Notes: generated by a model from the sequence alone, not told the origin. Positions 1 to 15,334 are shown, numbered from the stretch's first letter. The stretch is DNA of 64,000 nucleotides from Spinacia oleracea (GCF_020520425.1 NC_079492.1:1054001-1118000), one strand, 5' to 3'. A program made the numbers and translations.

Positions 1-67
1 TCTTCTCAATCCACTCCCCAGGACGGACAAAGACACCCATGTTCAGACCAGAGCTGGTACCAGCACT

Positions 68-2295
68 CTAGCTAGGGCGAACATACCCAGAAGAAGTATG
101 AAGAGTAGGAGGCATGAGAGGAGGAGTCTTCTGGCCCATACCAGCAACATCAGTGTCATTTACCTCTTGCTCTTGGTTCTGGCGGGTTGGAGTCATAAGA
201 TCCACAACCATCAAGTCTGGTTGGGCTATCGGCTCAACATCCGCAACAGCATCACCCCCTTGGCCTGCGATGTTCACATCGGCAGCTGATTCAAAACCCT
301 TCTCAGGAGACTTCTGCTGAGACTTGTCAGGGGCAGGCTGCGCAGTACCATCCACTCGAGACCGATTCACCCGAGTGAAGGGTTGGTTACGATCACGAGG
401 ACGCCTGCCAGTAAGGGCAGCACCGCGACCGCAATCCAAACTTTTAAAACCACCGGCCATATCAGGAGCAGTATGAACGGTTTTGAAGACAGGTTTTGGA
501 GAAGGATTATCGGGAGCAGTATGAATGGTTTTGAAAACAACTCCAGTAGGTGCACGGATGGAAAGCGGTTTGGGAGCTGGTATGGAGCTTAACCTCTTTG
601 TCTTCTTAGCAGGAGACTCACTCACAACCTCCTCCCGAATCGAGCCACGCTTTTTGTTGGCTTGGGTCGCGTAGGTCGACAGAGTAGAAAACACACCCTT
701 CGGATTGGGAGGGTTGTTGGTAGTAGGGCGACCGTCTTTACCCAAGCCAAGAATAGCAAAGTTGAGAGTATGCAGGCCTGGTAAGAAAAAACAAGCAAAT
801 TTTTTTTTTAAAAACAGACAAACAACATTACATACAAAACAAGAAAAGCATACTTTAAACAATATAAGAGGGGGATATAGCTATCAGCCCCAAGACCATA
901 CCAAGAGTATGGGTGTGGCACAAGCCAACTGCAGACAGCGGCCCATTTCCCAAAATATACTTAGCAGGAGGCAACCAGTATTTAGGAACGGTCACAGACT
1001 TCTGCAAACCGGTGTCAACATGCAAACATGACACAAACTGATGGGCCCTTTTCTCCCTGAAACCCAACTCCCGAATGGGGTAATGGTTCATATGAGGACG
1101 GGGGAGATGAAAGCGAGTCCGAATGGGGAAATCAGAAGGCACTCTCAGCCAGTAGAACTTCTTTTCCCAATCTTTACAGCTAGACAGCTTGGGGTTGACT
1201 GTCATTTTACTTGCCTTGGTGTAAAAAGACCACCATCCAGACTTCTTCTTGTACTTTTTCAACCAAATCAGCCGCCTAAACAGGTTAATGGTTTGGGGCC
1301 ATTGTTTAAAAGATAGCAGCCAGGTAAAAGCCACAACATTCCTCACTACCTGAGGCGTTACCTGCGCCAAACATACATTCCAAGCCCCGGAATACCTTCT
1401 CTATAAAAGGATGAAGAGGAAATCGGAGGCCGAAATCTAGATGATGGGCATACACGCCGATATGATCAGGAGGACAATCCAAAATCACACTCCCCTCAGC
1501 AGGAATCACGAGACGGTACCCTTTGGGCAGTTTCAAATACTCTTTGGCCCAGCGCGGATGGTCGTCTTTGATAGCCCTATCACGGAAAGATTTGATTATT
1601 TTAGCTTTGTAAACGGCACTACCAGCAGGAGGAGGACTCTCAACCCTGTAGCTCATCTCCTCCGTATCGGAATCTGGTTCCACATCCAGATCCCCTTCTC
1701 TCAAAACCTGCTCATATAGAGAGGTCACGTCTTCACCATCATCCCACAACTGGCCAATATCATCATCAGACTCCAAAATTGAATCCCCTATATCCTCATC
1801 CTCTCCCCCACCGCTACCGGCGGAGTTATCGGACCCCGCAGCATCGTTAGCACGACTGCTAACCTCCCCTTCATCCATCTGACGGCTCCCACCAGCCACG
1901 TCCTCTAGATGGGCACCCCTGACGGCATCCTGGTTAAAAGACACAACAACATTGCCAAAATTAGTGCCATAGTCACCATATCCTTTACCGGCAGGGTCCA
2001 TAAATTGCGTCCATGATCGAAGTTCGTACTCAAGGGCAATAGAGGGAGCATCCACTGCCGGGATTGTTTCGCAGTTATCTACTAAATTCAAATCATGACG
2101 AATGTCGGCTCGTACCTGTTTGCGCATATGAGCCTGTAATTCCTTTGCAGCATCCTCGTAAGACGGCTCAAAATAGTCAGAGGCAGACGGTTTATCATCA
2201 TCCTCAAAATTGACATCCTCAGAGGTAGACGCAGGGTCAGCATCGTCATACCCAGCCCCACTCAACACATTATCACTATCTCGCTCACTCGACAT
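68..2295 (-). pseudogene. Accessory antisense ORF of a Tat-lineage Gypsy element ('putative gypsy type transposon' family), spliced, frameshifted
   Basis: Three minus-strand blocks read as one protein. It starts at the ATG at 2295 (MSSERDSDNV), giving an acidic low-complexity N-terminus with Glu/Asp/Ser/Gly runs down to about 1370. The block with GLRFPLHPFIEKVF, followed in another frame by TPQVVRNVVAFTWLLSF and a Trp-rich stretch (KKSGWWSFYTKASK), resembles the plant 'putative gypsy type transposon' domain. Continuity breaks near 1366-1370, where the reading frame shifts by one base. A GT (about 897) and a CCAG acceptor (about 782) suggest an intron before the last block, which carries a 9-residue repeat (VFKTIHTAPD/VFKTVHTAPD) and ends at 68. 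The ORF runs opposite to the LTR at 3087-3509, the arrangement described for extra ORFs of Tat-lineage elements. Its role is unknown. Confidence 0.6.
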
Positions 2296-2712
2296 TACAC
2301 CCAAATATAAACCTATACGAAGGAAGAAACAAAAACAAAAAAGACTATACCTTCTCGCACAACGGAAATTTAGCAGCCCAGAACCGAGGTACAACACTTC
2401 CGCAAGCACCACAGTCAGCAACAGAAACAGCGCCGAAAAAATAACTCACAGGAACAAAGGAGAAGATTTGAGAAAGAGAGAGAAAAGTTTGAAGAAAAGA
2501 GCGAAAGTGTTTTGACGTTTTAAGAAAAGAAAGTTAAATAGTCAAAAATCGAGGAAAACGGGCGATTTGACAGTTAAAGGCAGTTGAAAGGACAGAGCAA
2601 ATCTCAGCCATTGAAATAAAATGATAAAGCGACACGCGTCGCATAGCACGCAGATGCATCACACGTGGAATAAATTTAAGCGGTACAAATTCAAAATACT
2701 TCCTAAAAAATT
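2296..2712. other. Noncoding stretch between antisense ORF and repeat block
   Basis: This holds the purine-rich leader of the antisense ORF (AAGAAAAGAGAG-type sequence around 2460-2530) and spacer. I see no coding signal on either strand. Confidence 0.4.
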
Positions 2713-2853
2713 CCAAAACCTCAAGGGGGCCAGTCAGCATCCAAAATCTCAAGGGGGCTAGTCAGCATCCAAAACCTCAAGGGGGCCAGTCAACATCCAA
2801 AATCTCAAGGGGGCTAGTCAGCATCCAAAATCTCAAGGGGACTAGTCAGCGTC
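2713..2853 (+). repeat. Five tandem 28-bp units with polypurine-like core
   Basis: Five consecutive units of about 28 bp carry the core CTCAAGGGGGCTAGTCAGC with few substitutions (GGGGGCC, GGGGACT, CAACATC variants). The core resembles the two later TCTGAGGGGGCTAGTTGTA sites at about 3002 and 3072, the second of which directly precedes the LTR start. They look like amplified copies of the element's polypurine tract and LTR-junction region. Confidence 0.8.
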
Positions 2854-3086
2854 CAAGCATCCCCAAAGGAGCATATCGGTAAGAGGGAGCAGGACACCCT
2901 ATCTGCTTAGTTTCAGCGAAATTACAGGTGGTATTCACTACGAGAAAGCTAATCAGCACTTAACGCATAAACACACCAGCATTTCGCGGAAAGCGCGCAG
3001 TCTGAGGGGGCTAGTTGTAGGGAGAGCACTATTTTCAGAGCAAGCACATCAGTCAAGACAGATATGCTCACTCTGAGGGGGCTAGT

Positions 3087-3509
3087 TGTACGGGTATGCT
3101 ACCAGCTGGCTGGTAGCATCGCCAAACTGTTAAGGATAAAGGCAAATAATCCTTAACGGCAGATATTATTCCCTACCAGCATCTCTTACAAGCCGGTAGG
3201 GAGGAGGCACGTGACCAAACCAAGAGGTCAACGGGTCGCTATCAATCGGGTAGGACCCATTTGTCCGTACGCCCGACCCGCGCCTATATATATGGGCTTC
3301 ATTTATGACAAAAGGTACGCAAAACACTATCATTTCCACAAAAACCAAAATACTTATCACTCATCATATCTGACTTTAGCATCGGAGGGGGATCCTCGAA
3401 TCACCCTCGAGGCTAGTTCATCTTTGTTATCTGCGCATGATATCATCAGGATAACAGCAGCACTCAACCAGCAAGACATCTCCAACCGTTCCCAAATCAT
3501 ACCGGAACA
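3087..3509 (+). mobile_element. LTR of the Gypsy/Tat-like element (3' LTR, plus orientation)
   Basis: The segment starts TGTACGGGTATGC just after a G-rich polypurine tract (TGAGGGGGC) and ends near ACCGGAACA. It holds a TATA box (CTATATATATGG, about 3283-3294), and downstream the GCATCGGAGGGGGATCCTCG motif typical of R/U5 of plant Gypsy LTRs. The partner LTR and the pol region would lie left of the window, so the target-site duplication cannot be checked and the ends are estimates. The TATA and polypurine orientation are plus, while the accessory ORF is minus. Confidence 0.6.
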
Positions 3510-5317
<1,808 letters not shown>

Positions 5318-5613
5318 ACAAGGGGTGTACAATAAATATTGTACACCAAAGTAAAAATTAACTTAAAGTACATAAAAGTTACTCTTATATACGTAAAAGT
5401 TATCTATTTTTTATTGATAATTGTTTTTTCATTTTAATAAAAAAATTTATTTAAAATCATTAATAATGTATAAAAAATAATCATCTAACCTTTTAAAATG
5501 TTAATCCATCTATTTTTTTTCGTAATATAAAAGTTAACCAAAACATAGTAAAAGTTACAAAAAATTAGGTAAAAGTTACTTTAGTGTACGATAAATTTAT
5601 TGTACACCTTGTG
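5318..5613. mobile_element. MITE with palindromic terminal inverted repeats
   Basis: The left end reads ACAAGGGGTGTACAATAAAT and continues into a palindrome (GTGTACAAT...ATTGTACAC). The right end is its inverted near-copy (TTAGTGTACGATAAATTT then ATTGTACACCTTGT). The roughly 35-base termini enclose about 230 bp of AT-rich sequence rich in AAAGTTA. It resembles the structure at 16083-16345. The target-site duplication is not clear. Confidence 0.6.
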
Positions 5614-6050
5614 CGCGCAAGACCTTTTGTCTTATTATAACTTGTTTGAAAATATGTCGTAAAAAGAAATGATACAACTAACATGTAACTGCTATTTAGA
5701 AAAAAATAATTAGTGTTTGATCTGGATGATGCCCTGAGTTACTACTTTGAATAGTGTGTCTACATGAAATGTTAGTATAGACTATGCAATTTGATATTTC
5801 AAGTTATATATATTTGCGTGCAAAAAAAAATATCACATAAGATGGTAAGACATCCAATATGCATAATGACAAGTCCCATGACATAACATGTTCAAGTGAA
5901 TAAAAGAGTTCCATGTGGCACGTATACATTATTAGAAACGCTTTTTAATATACTTCAAGGTTTTCTTGATTTTTACAAACTCTATGGCCCCGTTAAGGAG
6001 GTCAAATTGCGAGTTTTGAAACCACTTGAATTAAACCGATTTCTGATTTA
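5614..6050. other. Intergenic spacer
   Basis: AT-rich sequence between two MITEs, downstream of COP1 and upstream of the phosphatase gene. I see no gene or RNA signature. Confidence 0.4.
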
Positions 6051-6382
6051 TACTCCATCCGTCCCGGAATACTCGACCCGGTTTGACCGACACAGAGTTT
6101 AAGGGACTTGAATTGACTTATTTAATTTAATAGGTAGTAGTTGATAGTGGGGTATTATTTTGATGTAGTTAGTGGGAGGTGGGTTAAGAGGTGGGGTTGG
6201 GGGAGAGTAGGGGTTGAATTTTTAATTAGTTTTTGTATGGAGTAGGGGGTAGGTGGGTTAATAGGGGTGGAGTGAGAAATAATATAATATTGTTAGAATA
6301 TTTCCATTTTTAGAAACAGGTCAAGTATTAAGGGACGGCCCGATAAGGAAAACAGGTCAAGTATTCCGGGACGGAGGGAGTA
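6051..6382. mobile_element. Stowaway-like MITE
   Basis: It begins TACTCCATCCGTCCCGGAAT and ends with the inverse (ATTCCGGGACGGAGGGAGTA), giving terminal inverted repeats of about 25 bp flanked by TA, the Tc1/mariner (Stowaway) target. The interior is non-coding, about 330 bp. It lies about 230 bp downstream of the COP1 stop codon, so it may be in or near the 3' UTR. Confidence 0.85.
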
Positions 6383-6609
6383 TTAGACAACTACATTGCT
6401 TACGAGGAAGTAATTGCAGCAATAAAAAGAGTGTACAACATAGAACTTGCGACCCTCAAAGCGTCATATTGTTCTGTCAAACTGTCTGTGATCAAATTCT
6501 GTCTCTACAAATTGAGAACGGAGAAATTACTAACTGATTTATATACACAAAAGGTTAAAGACAGATACTGGATTTTCAATGTCCTATCTACCGTTGTAAC
6601 TAATCTTAA

Positions 6610-9600
6610 TTAGGCAGCTAGAGAAAATAGTTTGACGTTTCCTTGACTGTTAGCAGCCATTATCACTGGGCTATCACTCTTCCAACAAACTGCACTAATA
6701 AAGTGCGACCCCCGATCCTCGTCACCATCATGCATTTCTGATGCATTGAACTTGTACCGAGCAACGGGCTTTGAGATTGCCTGCAAGTGACAGGAAAATT
6801 GAATTGGCCCACAAAATGGCTAAAGTTATAACGATTTTTTTGGGGGTCATATGAATTAATTACCTTGTGATAAACAAACACCTCGTTTGTTTCGCTGCCA
6901 CAAGAAATGTATTCACTGTTAGCTGTGAGGCCTACAAAATTCTTCTCGTTCGTATGACCTCTATACACCTGTAGCTGCAAGCAACACAGTGGAAAGAAGC
7001 AAATGAGTGTAATTGATCAGAGTATTTTTTGGCAAAATGAACTTAATAAGCTTTTATTAAGTTCTAATTTCCCCATGAGTAAGTGTAACTCGTTAGCACA
7101 AAATAGATATACTTTAGTTATTACCGGCTTATTTTCCTTGACATCCCACAAACGCAAAGTGCTATCAGTTGATGCAGAAGCAAGCTCGTTGGCAGACAAG
7201 AAATGAACATATGAAACAGCTTTTCTGTGACCAGAGAAGACGTGAACAGGCTGGCTAATGTTTCTCAAGTCATAGTAGTGAACATTATGATCTGCAGACC
7301 CCACCTGTACAATACCCAGCCAGCATCTAAGGTCAAACTGACGAAATAAAAGCATGAAGAAGACAAATACAATAATACTCACTCCCTCTGGAATTAACCA
7401 AGGATATGAAATGATTTAACAAAGAAAACCATTTATCATAGTTGAAATATTTCTATCTTCTCCTATCATTCCGTCACTTAATTAAAGTGGTACTGGTAGC
7501 TTATTAAACATAAACTAACACTATACTGCGTATTATAAAAAGATGACTACTTTTTCGGATATCTTAAGCATGTGATTACTAATTCCAAATGGAGGGAGCA
7601 CTTCAGAATAGATTATCCTAGAGATTCATTGAAATAAACTAGAAGAAACACATAATCGCATATGTATATCTCAGAGACATTCAACAATTACAAAATCAGA
7701 TATGCACAGAAGGGATACATACCGCCACATGCATGCTAGATCCAGGATTACACTTCACGGAACATATATTTGCATTCAAGTCGATATTAAGAGCACTCTT
7801 TTCCTGTTTGGTGCACCAAACTTTAACCTGTTGACAAACACCCAAAATGAGCTTAGATTCAGTGGTTTAGAATATTCCATTTACCATGGTAATTGCCTCT
7901 GAAAGATATGCAAGCATCTAACTCAGCGTATCTTAGATCTTGTCCCCATGGGATTCCCAATAAGGCAATAAGGTATGCAAGACTTAAAAACTTTAACCAT
8001 CATCACTCAATAAAGATCTCACTGCAGGTGGGTTCGACTGGTGCCTGGTGGTAAATAATATGCAGCCTCACCCCTTATAACTTTAAGAAAAGGTGGGTGT
8101 TCATCGATGACAACCTCACCATGATACAGAATGTCACTGACTGAGGGACTGAAGAGACAGGTCCAAAAGCTCATATAATATAATATAGCAATTTAATTTA
8201 TTAGATGTAAAGTAGGATGTACAAAATTCACTTCGACCTGAAAGAGAATATATACGAGTCATATGACCTTTAGGTTAGATAAACTCCCACCACTTTTCCT
8301 AGAAAACTATAGCTTAAAAGCAGATAAGCTCCAAATACCTTGCAGTCATCCCCGCCAGATACCAACAGCGAAGGTTCAGTGCGCGAAAAATCCACACTCC
8401 AAGCCCGTTTTTCATGCTCCTCGTATTCTCCAACACTCTAACAACGGAAATTAACATAATTCACATAAGTCAAAGTACACCAATAACCAGTACCCTAAGA
8501 ATATAGAAAACTTGATGGAACAGAACATCATATGATTACTATTGGTACCACCTGATTAGTAGCAACATCCCAAACAGTTACAATCCCCTCATAGTCACTG
8601 CTAGCAATATAATGTTTTGTATACTTATTCCAACTCAAACAACTTAGTTTGGATCGTGTAGCAATGTCAACAACAGCACAGTGCACTTCTGCTGGCTCCT
8701 CAACCACCTGCAGATCAATTAATTCCTAGTTTCAGCACTCAAGTTAAAGCACCTACAGGTGAGCAATAATAGTCCAACTCAAAATGAACTTCCAAATGAA
8801 TGCAGCAAAGCCGGGTTTGTTACAGAAACAGATCTTATGAAAATGAGCATGTCAAGGCAAAACTACAATAAAAACAAGTGGTAAGATGTGTGCACAGGAA
8901 CAAAGCCACCCACATTCCCTTTCAACACTTGTTCCTTTTCTTTCTTTTTTTTCTTTATTTTTGCGGGTGGAGATGTTCGGAAGACGGAGTTGAGTGTAAA
9001 ATGTGTGTATGAGATGGTAAAGTGGGGCCAAGAGGAGAGAGATAGAGAGAGAGAGCAAGTGGGAAAGTTTACCATTAAAGGTATGGGCAAACTTAAGGGC
9101 CACTCCAAAGAGGAATAAGGGTAATCTTTTAGGCACAGAGGGAGTATAATGGAAAATAGTGATCTGGGAACACAATGTTGCTAACAAAACAAATAGCACA
9201 TTACTCGAAGTAGTGCACATCCTTCCCTTGAGCATAAAATGCCTTACAGAGGAAAATTCGAAAACTTTAATCCGCTTGGAGACACCGGCAGTTGCAAACA
9301 ATTCATGGTCTCTATCAAATTCTATGCTGCAAATGGAAAAGCACAAATCAAAATTTGTAAAGAGGCAATCAAGTAATAAAAAATGTTGTACATAAGAATA
9401 GCATGAAATAACAACCAAAACGGAAGAATGGGCAGCTTGATGCTGATGTCAAAGCGAGTTCTACTGACAGAAAAAACATTATGGTCCAGACCTCTCTACC
9501 ACCACAGTGAAGGAAGTTTCAGTGGAAAACCATACACAACAAACTATTTACTTTCAGGATGGTTAGAATTTATCAAGACAAAAATTATACAGAACGAACA

Positions 9601-12600
9601 TACTGCTTCTTTAGCTAACACATAGACATGCAGATAGATAGAATGAAAGGACAGATAAAGAAGAAAATATTGATAGTTTATTAGCTAAAGGGAGAGAGAA
9701 AGCATCCAATCTCATGTCTTACACAGAAGTTTCCATAAGAAGCTACACACTCTGAAGCATAATGGTGCGACTACAGCACGCCTATCAGTAACTCAACTCA
9801 TAACATCGGAGTATAAGATAAATATTTAGAATACATCTCTAGCAGATTATACTGTAAAGCCAGAAAAAATATGGCATTGTGAAGTGCAAGTCCTGGAACA
9901 GAAGCAGCTTCTAGCTTAGTGGCCAGTGACCTTAATCAAAGAAAATATACAATTCATGCTTAACGTACATACAGGTCCAAGTGAGCCTGCCAACAATTAT
10001 AATTATCAAAATAGCATTTAAAATATATGTGTTTCGGAGACATAGAACGCACAAGAGTATGTCTATATCAGTCCAAAGAATTACGGATTAAAAAAGAAGT
10101 TCAAATTGAAGAAATCGACCAACCTGGAAATAATATTGGCTGAGTGAAAAACATTGCCAAGCCTCAACTCTGAAATAGCCTTCAATTGGCTATGTAAAAG
10201 AAGAAAAAAAAAACAGATAACAGTGTAATAAACCAACTATGAGAGATTGAGAGCTTAAAGCAATGATTGCAGATAGCAGATAAGGTATATACCTGTATCG
10301 AGTACAGGAAGTGAGCACAGACCAGAAATCTTCAAGTCCAGCATGATAGCCTAGGTTATTCATATTATTCAGATTCCGCCCTTCTGCTGCTTGTTTTTGT
10401 TTTGCCCGGTGTCTCCTTTTTTGCAGGTAACATTCTTGCAGGTCAGTGAACTGCAGAAAATAATTGATTACACATGAAGACATTTTGGTTCTTAATTGCT
10501 CTACATTACAATGAAGCTTTATTTTACTCAGCTGTTCGACCTAATTGATTAATAATCACTAAGCCTAACTTCATAATGCAGCTATAATACTATTTCTGAC
10601 ATTCATCTTTCATATAAGCACAGACTTCAGGTGGATTAAAGGGACTAAAGTTAACTACTGAACATGCGCTAAGAAGTTGCAAGACCTAACATGCATCATG
10701 AGTTCATGATATCCATGACAGCTGAATGTGGATTGTGGAAGTAGGCTGATCAGTAAAACCCGACTTCTTCAACAAACCATCACAACTGTCACATGTAAAC
10801 TGTGTAATAGCAATGCTCCCATACTTGTTTGAATACAATCTAATGCATATAAACAATTGAGTTATTCAGAATGTCTAAGTTGCAAACCTGCGCCTCGACC
10901 TGCCGTTTTCTTGCTTTATATTTTTCTGTTGGAGCCTGCTGCTGCAATTTTGAGCCTGCACGAACATCATTTTCCAAACATTCTTGAGAGACTGGAGCAC
11001 CTACATTGACTTCTCCACATGGTAAACTTCCTGAAATCGTCACTTGTGTACCAGAACCATCAACCATGGGCCTCAGTATCGTATGACCAGAACCTTTTGT
11101 GTCAAAGTCATCCCCTCTCATTCTCAATCTAACTGTACGACTCTTGTTTACATTCCACAATTCTGTTTTGTGCTTTTGAACAGCATCTATATCCTCTTTG
11201 ATGTACTGGAGATCATTTTGTATCTATAATTACAAACACCACAAGATACTGTTAAAATTATTATCCATCCATAGAGTTGAAGCTTAATGAATGCAACTCA
11301 CAAGTGATGAAGAGAAGGATGGTTAGTCGAGCCTTAGCATTAGATATAGTACATTGAATAAGCTTAGAAAGGAACATTTTTTTCTGGGTGATGCTACAGG
11401 TCTAATTACTTGGACATTAAAAGAAATAAAGAATATTTTAGTTAAAAATTCAGCAATTTAGGTAACATTTAACTTTCTTTGGGCTTTGTCGTCGTAATTA
11501 AAAGACACCCTATGAAGAAACAATATCAATAGAGGCACTAACTGTAACCCACCCTGTCACGAAAGAGTGTAAAAAACATTTCATTGTATTTTCTTTCCAT
11601 AATGGCACAATCAGTAAGTTAAGACACTTTATTATCGTATACGCAATTGACCTTTTTTAAAAAATAAAGAAAGATTTTATTCTATCAGTACACATAAATG
11701 ATTAAGTAGTATGGAGTACATCGGTAGAGAACAAGGAGAGAGATCAATGGGAAAAGAAAAAGAAGAGAATTCCAATAATGATTTACATCATTAACAGAAT
11801 AACACGGAGTTTACTAAGATGACTTACTAGTTTCTTGTGCAATACATGCTATAGATTAAAGGCCATAACCAGATTTTATTATGGTGGAAATCATTTCCTA
11901 CACAACTTTAACCCAACTTCAATTGTATATTTGTATTAACACAATATTAGGATGTTTCACCTACAAAGCACTAGCTCTAACAAGAGATTTGGTATATCAA
12001 ACACCACACTAAAAAATTCAGTTTAGTTAAGCACACCTGACTAAGCTCTTCCAACTTTCCTTTTCTTAAGCAAACCAAAAACTCAAGAAGAACTTGCAAA
12101 TTTGTCTCAGCTTCTTCTTGCTCCATCTTTCTCTTCTTTTCCCCGAGTAGAGACAAAAGGCAGTCAAGATCCTTCACAGACACGTCACAACCCTGTCTAC
12201 AGATTATAGATTATTCAAAGAGTGAACTCCAATTTAAAAAGCGATAAATCACTATTAACCCATCCAACTCCACGGAGTTTCTGACAACGGTTGTAACTAA
12301 TAAGTAATTCCAAATTGCCACAAAAAGAAGGGTCGTGTAGAAAATTTTAATCACAAAAAAGAATATATGCCAAGACAACTGCTACGAATCCACTTCATAA
12401 CTATGAAATTTATACATTGGTTACATGCCTAATTGCGAAATCACCAGCTTCATGATCTAATTACCAACAGCAATTGAAAATTACAGTTTTGGAACATGTT
12501 CATTGCGATGATATGCAAATCTTCCACAACTATCTTTTGTTAAGTCTTTACAAAATTTGAAGAAAATAAAAATAAACAAGACCACAAAAAGGAGAAGCCA

Positions 12601-15334
12601 ACTGAACTAGAGGAAATCTCTGTCAATCTGGGATTGCTTCTACACCTAACACCAAACAACTCTAGTATGTTATCTTCAGCATCTACGGAGGTGCATCTAC
12701 GGAGGTAGTATAGGTATATTCAAGCACATATTACCAAACAGCTTCTGCGGCAACAACTTAAAGTTCCTTACGGGACCTTAACAACATCTAGTATTTAACA
12801 TAACAGCAAATAATAGTGAAGCTCTTTACCTAAAAGGAAAATAAAGAAAAATAATGCCTACGAAAGGGTTTCTCCACAAGTTCCCAATTAAAACATTAAG
12901 TACAAAAATGAGAGCAACAGAATTTGGCAAATTGCATTAATATTATCCCAACCTTTGAAGATATGAAAAATATATTGCCAGCAAGAGAAATTGCACTTCA
13001 CTCTCAACATTTTGATTTTTTTAGGAAACCAGACCAATACAAGTCAGAAGACCAATACTATACGGAAATAAGGGTATTCCGTACAAAGTTCTTTTTGCCT
13101 ATGTTTTGTGTTGTCGATGAAAACATTTTTTTTATAATTGATTACATTAATTTGTGGTGAAATCTTCCATTTTTGTACTCTCCCTACAAAAGCAATATAG
13201 GATTATGAGTCTAAAATATTGAAAAGCTAGAAGTGGAGTGCAATTTTCTAGATGGGGTTGCATTCTGCATATCACTTATTTAATTGTAGGATTACGTTAG
13301 TGAATTGTCTTTATGTATTCCTTTTAGGAATTTATCATACATATGACCAGAAACATACTCATTTTAGAAGCTCTCTGGGTAAGGACATAAAGATAAATGA
13401 TAACTTCCTAACACAATATGATAAAGTCAACTATATACCCTGGAGATGGGGTGAGATGACAACAGTTTGCAGCTATTTCTTACGGAAGTCAACTAACCTG
13501 CTGCAGAGTTCGGCGAAGTTGTTCACTCAAAGAGGCACTTTTTCCAAATTGATAATTAGACATCTTCTTCAATATCTGCAGGAATGAGACACATTGTTGG
13601 TTACAGATAGATTTTCAACATTAAATACTAGCAGTATGTTTGGTTAGTAATCATTGAAGGAAAGAAAATGGACGCGAGGGGAAGGAAGGGGTGTGCTTGC
13701 ATTTTCCTTTAAAATATTCTCCAGCAGTGAAAAGATATCGTCTCTTAAACGAGAAAGGAAAATGGAACCCTCCGATTCCCTTTCCTTCCCTCTTACCATT
13801 CCACATTCAAATAAGTGAAAATTGTTCCCTCACTCTTGCTCCCCTCCAATGCCCTCCAAATTTCCTAATCTAAATACACTACTCAGTATAACATCCAGCC
13901 TTGCTCAAGGATCCAGTGTTAACAATACTACCAAATTGAAGAGAGGGGGCAAGAGTAGAAACAAAGTGCACATTGTTTGATCCACAACATATTGATGCAA
14001 GAATATACACTAACATTACATTCGTTACCCACTAGTCTCCACACGCCTCGCACCTATAAAGCGCTACGTGAGGAGTGGGGAATTAAATAGTTAATTCTGC
14101 AATTGCAAATGCACTGTTCAACATAGAACCTTGAAGGGGGAAAGGCAGAGACTTCGCAGTATTCTTCTACATATCGTAAGTATAGGACAGTTCACCCAGA
14201 CATTTGAGTTAAGTCCATTGTTACTATAGCAGACTCTCAAAAGAAGCGAAAGAAACGGTCATTTGTACCATAATTCCATAAAATACAAGTCAACATTGAC
14301 ATTTTGATCTGTCCAACATAACATTACATAGAATTGAGGCTTTAACTACTTTAATTCACATAAGACAAGGAGAAAGCTCGGGGCAGTATCCCCCTAAAGA
14401 CACATACAGAATTATTTAAAACCATGTTTCTGCAAAAGTAAGTCCCACAAAGTCCACAACCACATACATTCCACAAAAATAAGACATGCACCAAAAGTTT
14501 TGATTTCCCCTACCCCTCAAAGAAGCGGAAACAAAAAGTGAAAGAAATATTCTGTAATTTTATTCCTTTGACCTGGAACTGTCTCAGTACCCAATTTAAT
14601 ACTCCAATGTCCAACATTATGTCCCAAAGGTCTCAAATCGGATCAGAATAACACAGTCAACAACACAAATCTTACTCAACCATGCAAATTCTACACAAGG
14701 AAAACAGATCCGACACCGAAAATTCCAAAAAATCTCTTCAACAGCCAAGAACAAAGCTCAAAATTAATTTAAACAACAATCAAAATCATAACACATTTCT
14801 CCCAAATACATCCAAATCTCACAAAATAATCGCAATTCCGTGCCTAAAACCTAGAGAATAGCAGTCCAATGCCAAAAAAGTAAAATTCTAAACAACAAAA
14901 TTCTAAGAATTATCAGCGCATTTTTCCGTCAAATATTAAACGAACTCAAAACCTTAACAGTCAAGAGACAATGCACCGATAAACAATGGAATTCAGAAGA
15001 CAAAAAAGAAAAATTAGACACGGAAAGCAGAGAAAATAACGCAAAGACGAACCTTATTGAGGGCAAAATTAGGAAAAATAAGCTTAGGAGTGAGAAAACG
15101 AGAACAGCAAGGGCAATCATTCTTGTTGCGAAGATGAGTGAAGATACACATATAGCAGTAGCTATGGCCGCAAGCAGTGAGAAAAGCGTCCTTGATAATC
15201 TGCATGCAAATAGGGCATAGAAAATCCTTGTCGCCGGAAACGGATTCTCCACCGCCATCTGGTGTCTCATTCGGCGGAGAATCGGACTTCATGTAAGGAA
15301 CAAGAGCTCCTTCTCCAATGGAGATTTCCGGCAT
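6610..15334 (-). CDS. COP1: COP1: RING-coiled-coil-WD40 E3 ubiquitin ligase, complete, 13 exons
   Basis: Represses photomorphogenesis by ubiquitinating nuclear transcription factors such as HY5, with SPA partners and CUL4-DDB1. Exons (minus): 15053-15334, 13498-13575, 12037-12192, 10888-11223, 10293-10450, 10124-10189, 9248-9326, 8552-8707, 8339-8437, 7723-7827, 7125-7304, 6864-6974, 6610-6780. All have GT-AG borders and phases join, giving 658 aa (Arabidopsis 675). A C3HC4 RING spans C40-C77 ([25 protein letters not shown]). A coiled coil runs over about aa 125-190 ([16 protein letters not shown]). A basic nuclear-localisation region ([18 protein letters not shown]) lies near aa 275-305. WD40 blades fill the C-terminus ([25 protein letters not shown], ending KLFSLAA). 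The start at 15334 opens directly into the conserved N-terminus; longer in-frame extension upstream lacks family similarity. Introns carry MITE fragments. Confidence 0.97.
7378..7599. mobile_element. Stowaway-like MITE in a COP1 intron
   Basis: It lies between COP1 exons 10 and 11. The left end ACTCCCTCTGGAATTAACC pairs with an inverted right end (AATTCCAAATGGAGGGAGC). The ends are imperfect and a TA duplication is not obvious, so it is a decayed copy. Confidence 0.5.
8890..9150. mobile_element. Partial Stowaway-like insertion in a COP1 intron
   Basis: The right end (AGGCACAGAGGGAGTATAAT, about 9131-9150) is a Stowaway-type terminus (complement reads TACTCCCTCTGTGCCT). It is preceded by a purine-rich, GAGAGA-containing stretch. 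I cannot define the left end. It lies between COP1 exons 7 and 8. Confidence 0.35.

Noticed and set aside
6431..6613. Plus-strand ORF next to the COP1 stop
   Set aside because: Overlaps the COP1 3' end on the opposite strand with no recognisable product.
8852..9418. 188-codon minus-strand ORF spanning a COP1 exon
   Set aside because: Contains real COP1 exon 7 (9248-9326), but the rest is intron read-through past a clear GTAAGG donor.
13630..13880. Purine/pyrimidine-biased segment in COP1 intron 1 considered as a hAT MITE
   Set aside because: Suggestive ATGTTTGGTTAG start but I could not find a matching inverted right end or a duplication.
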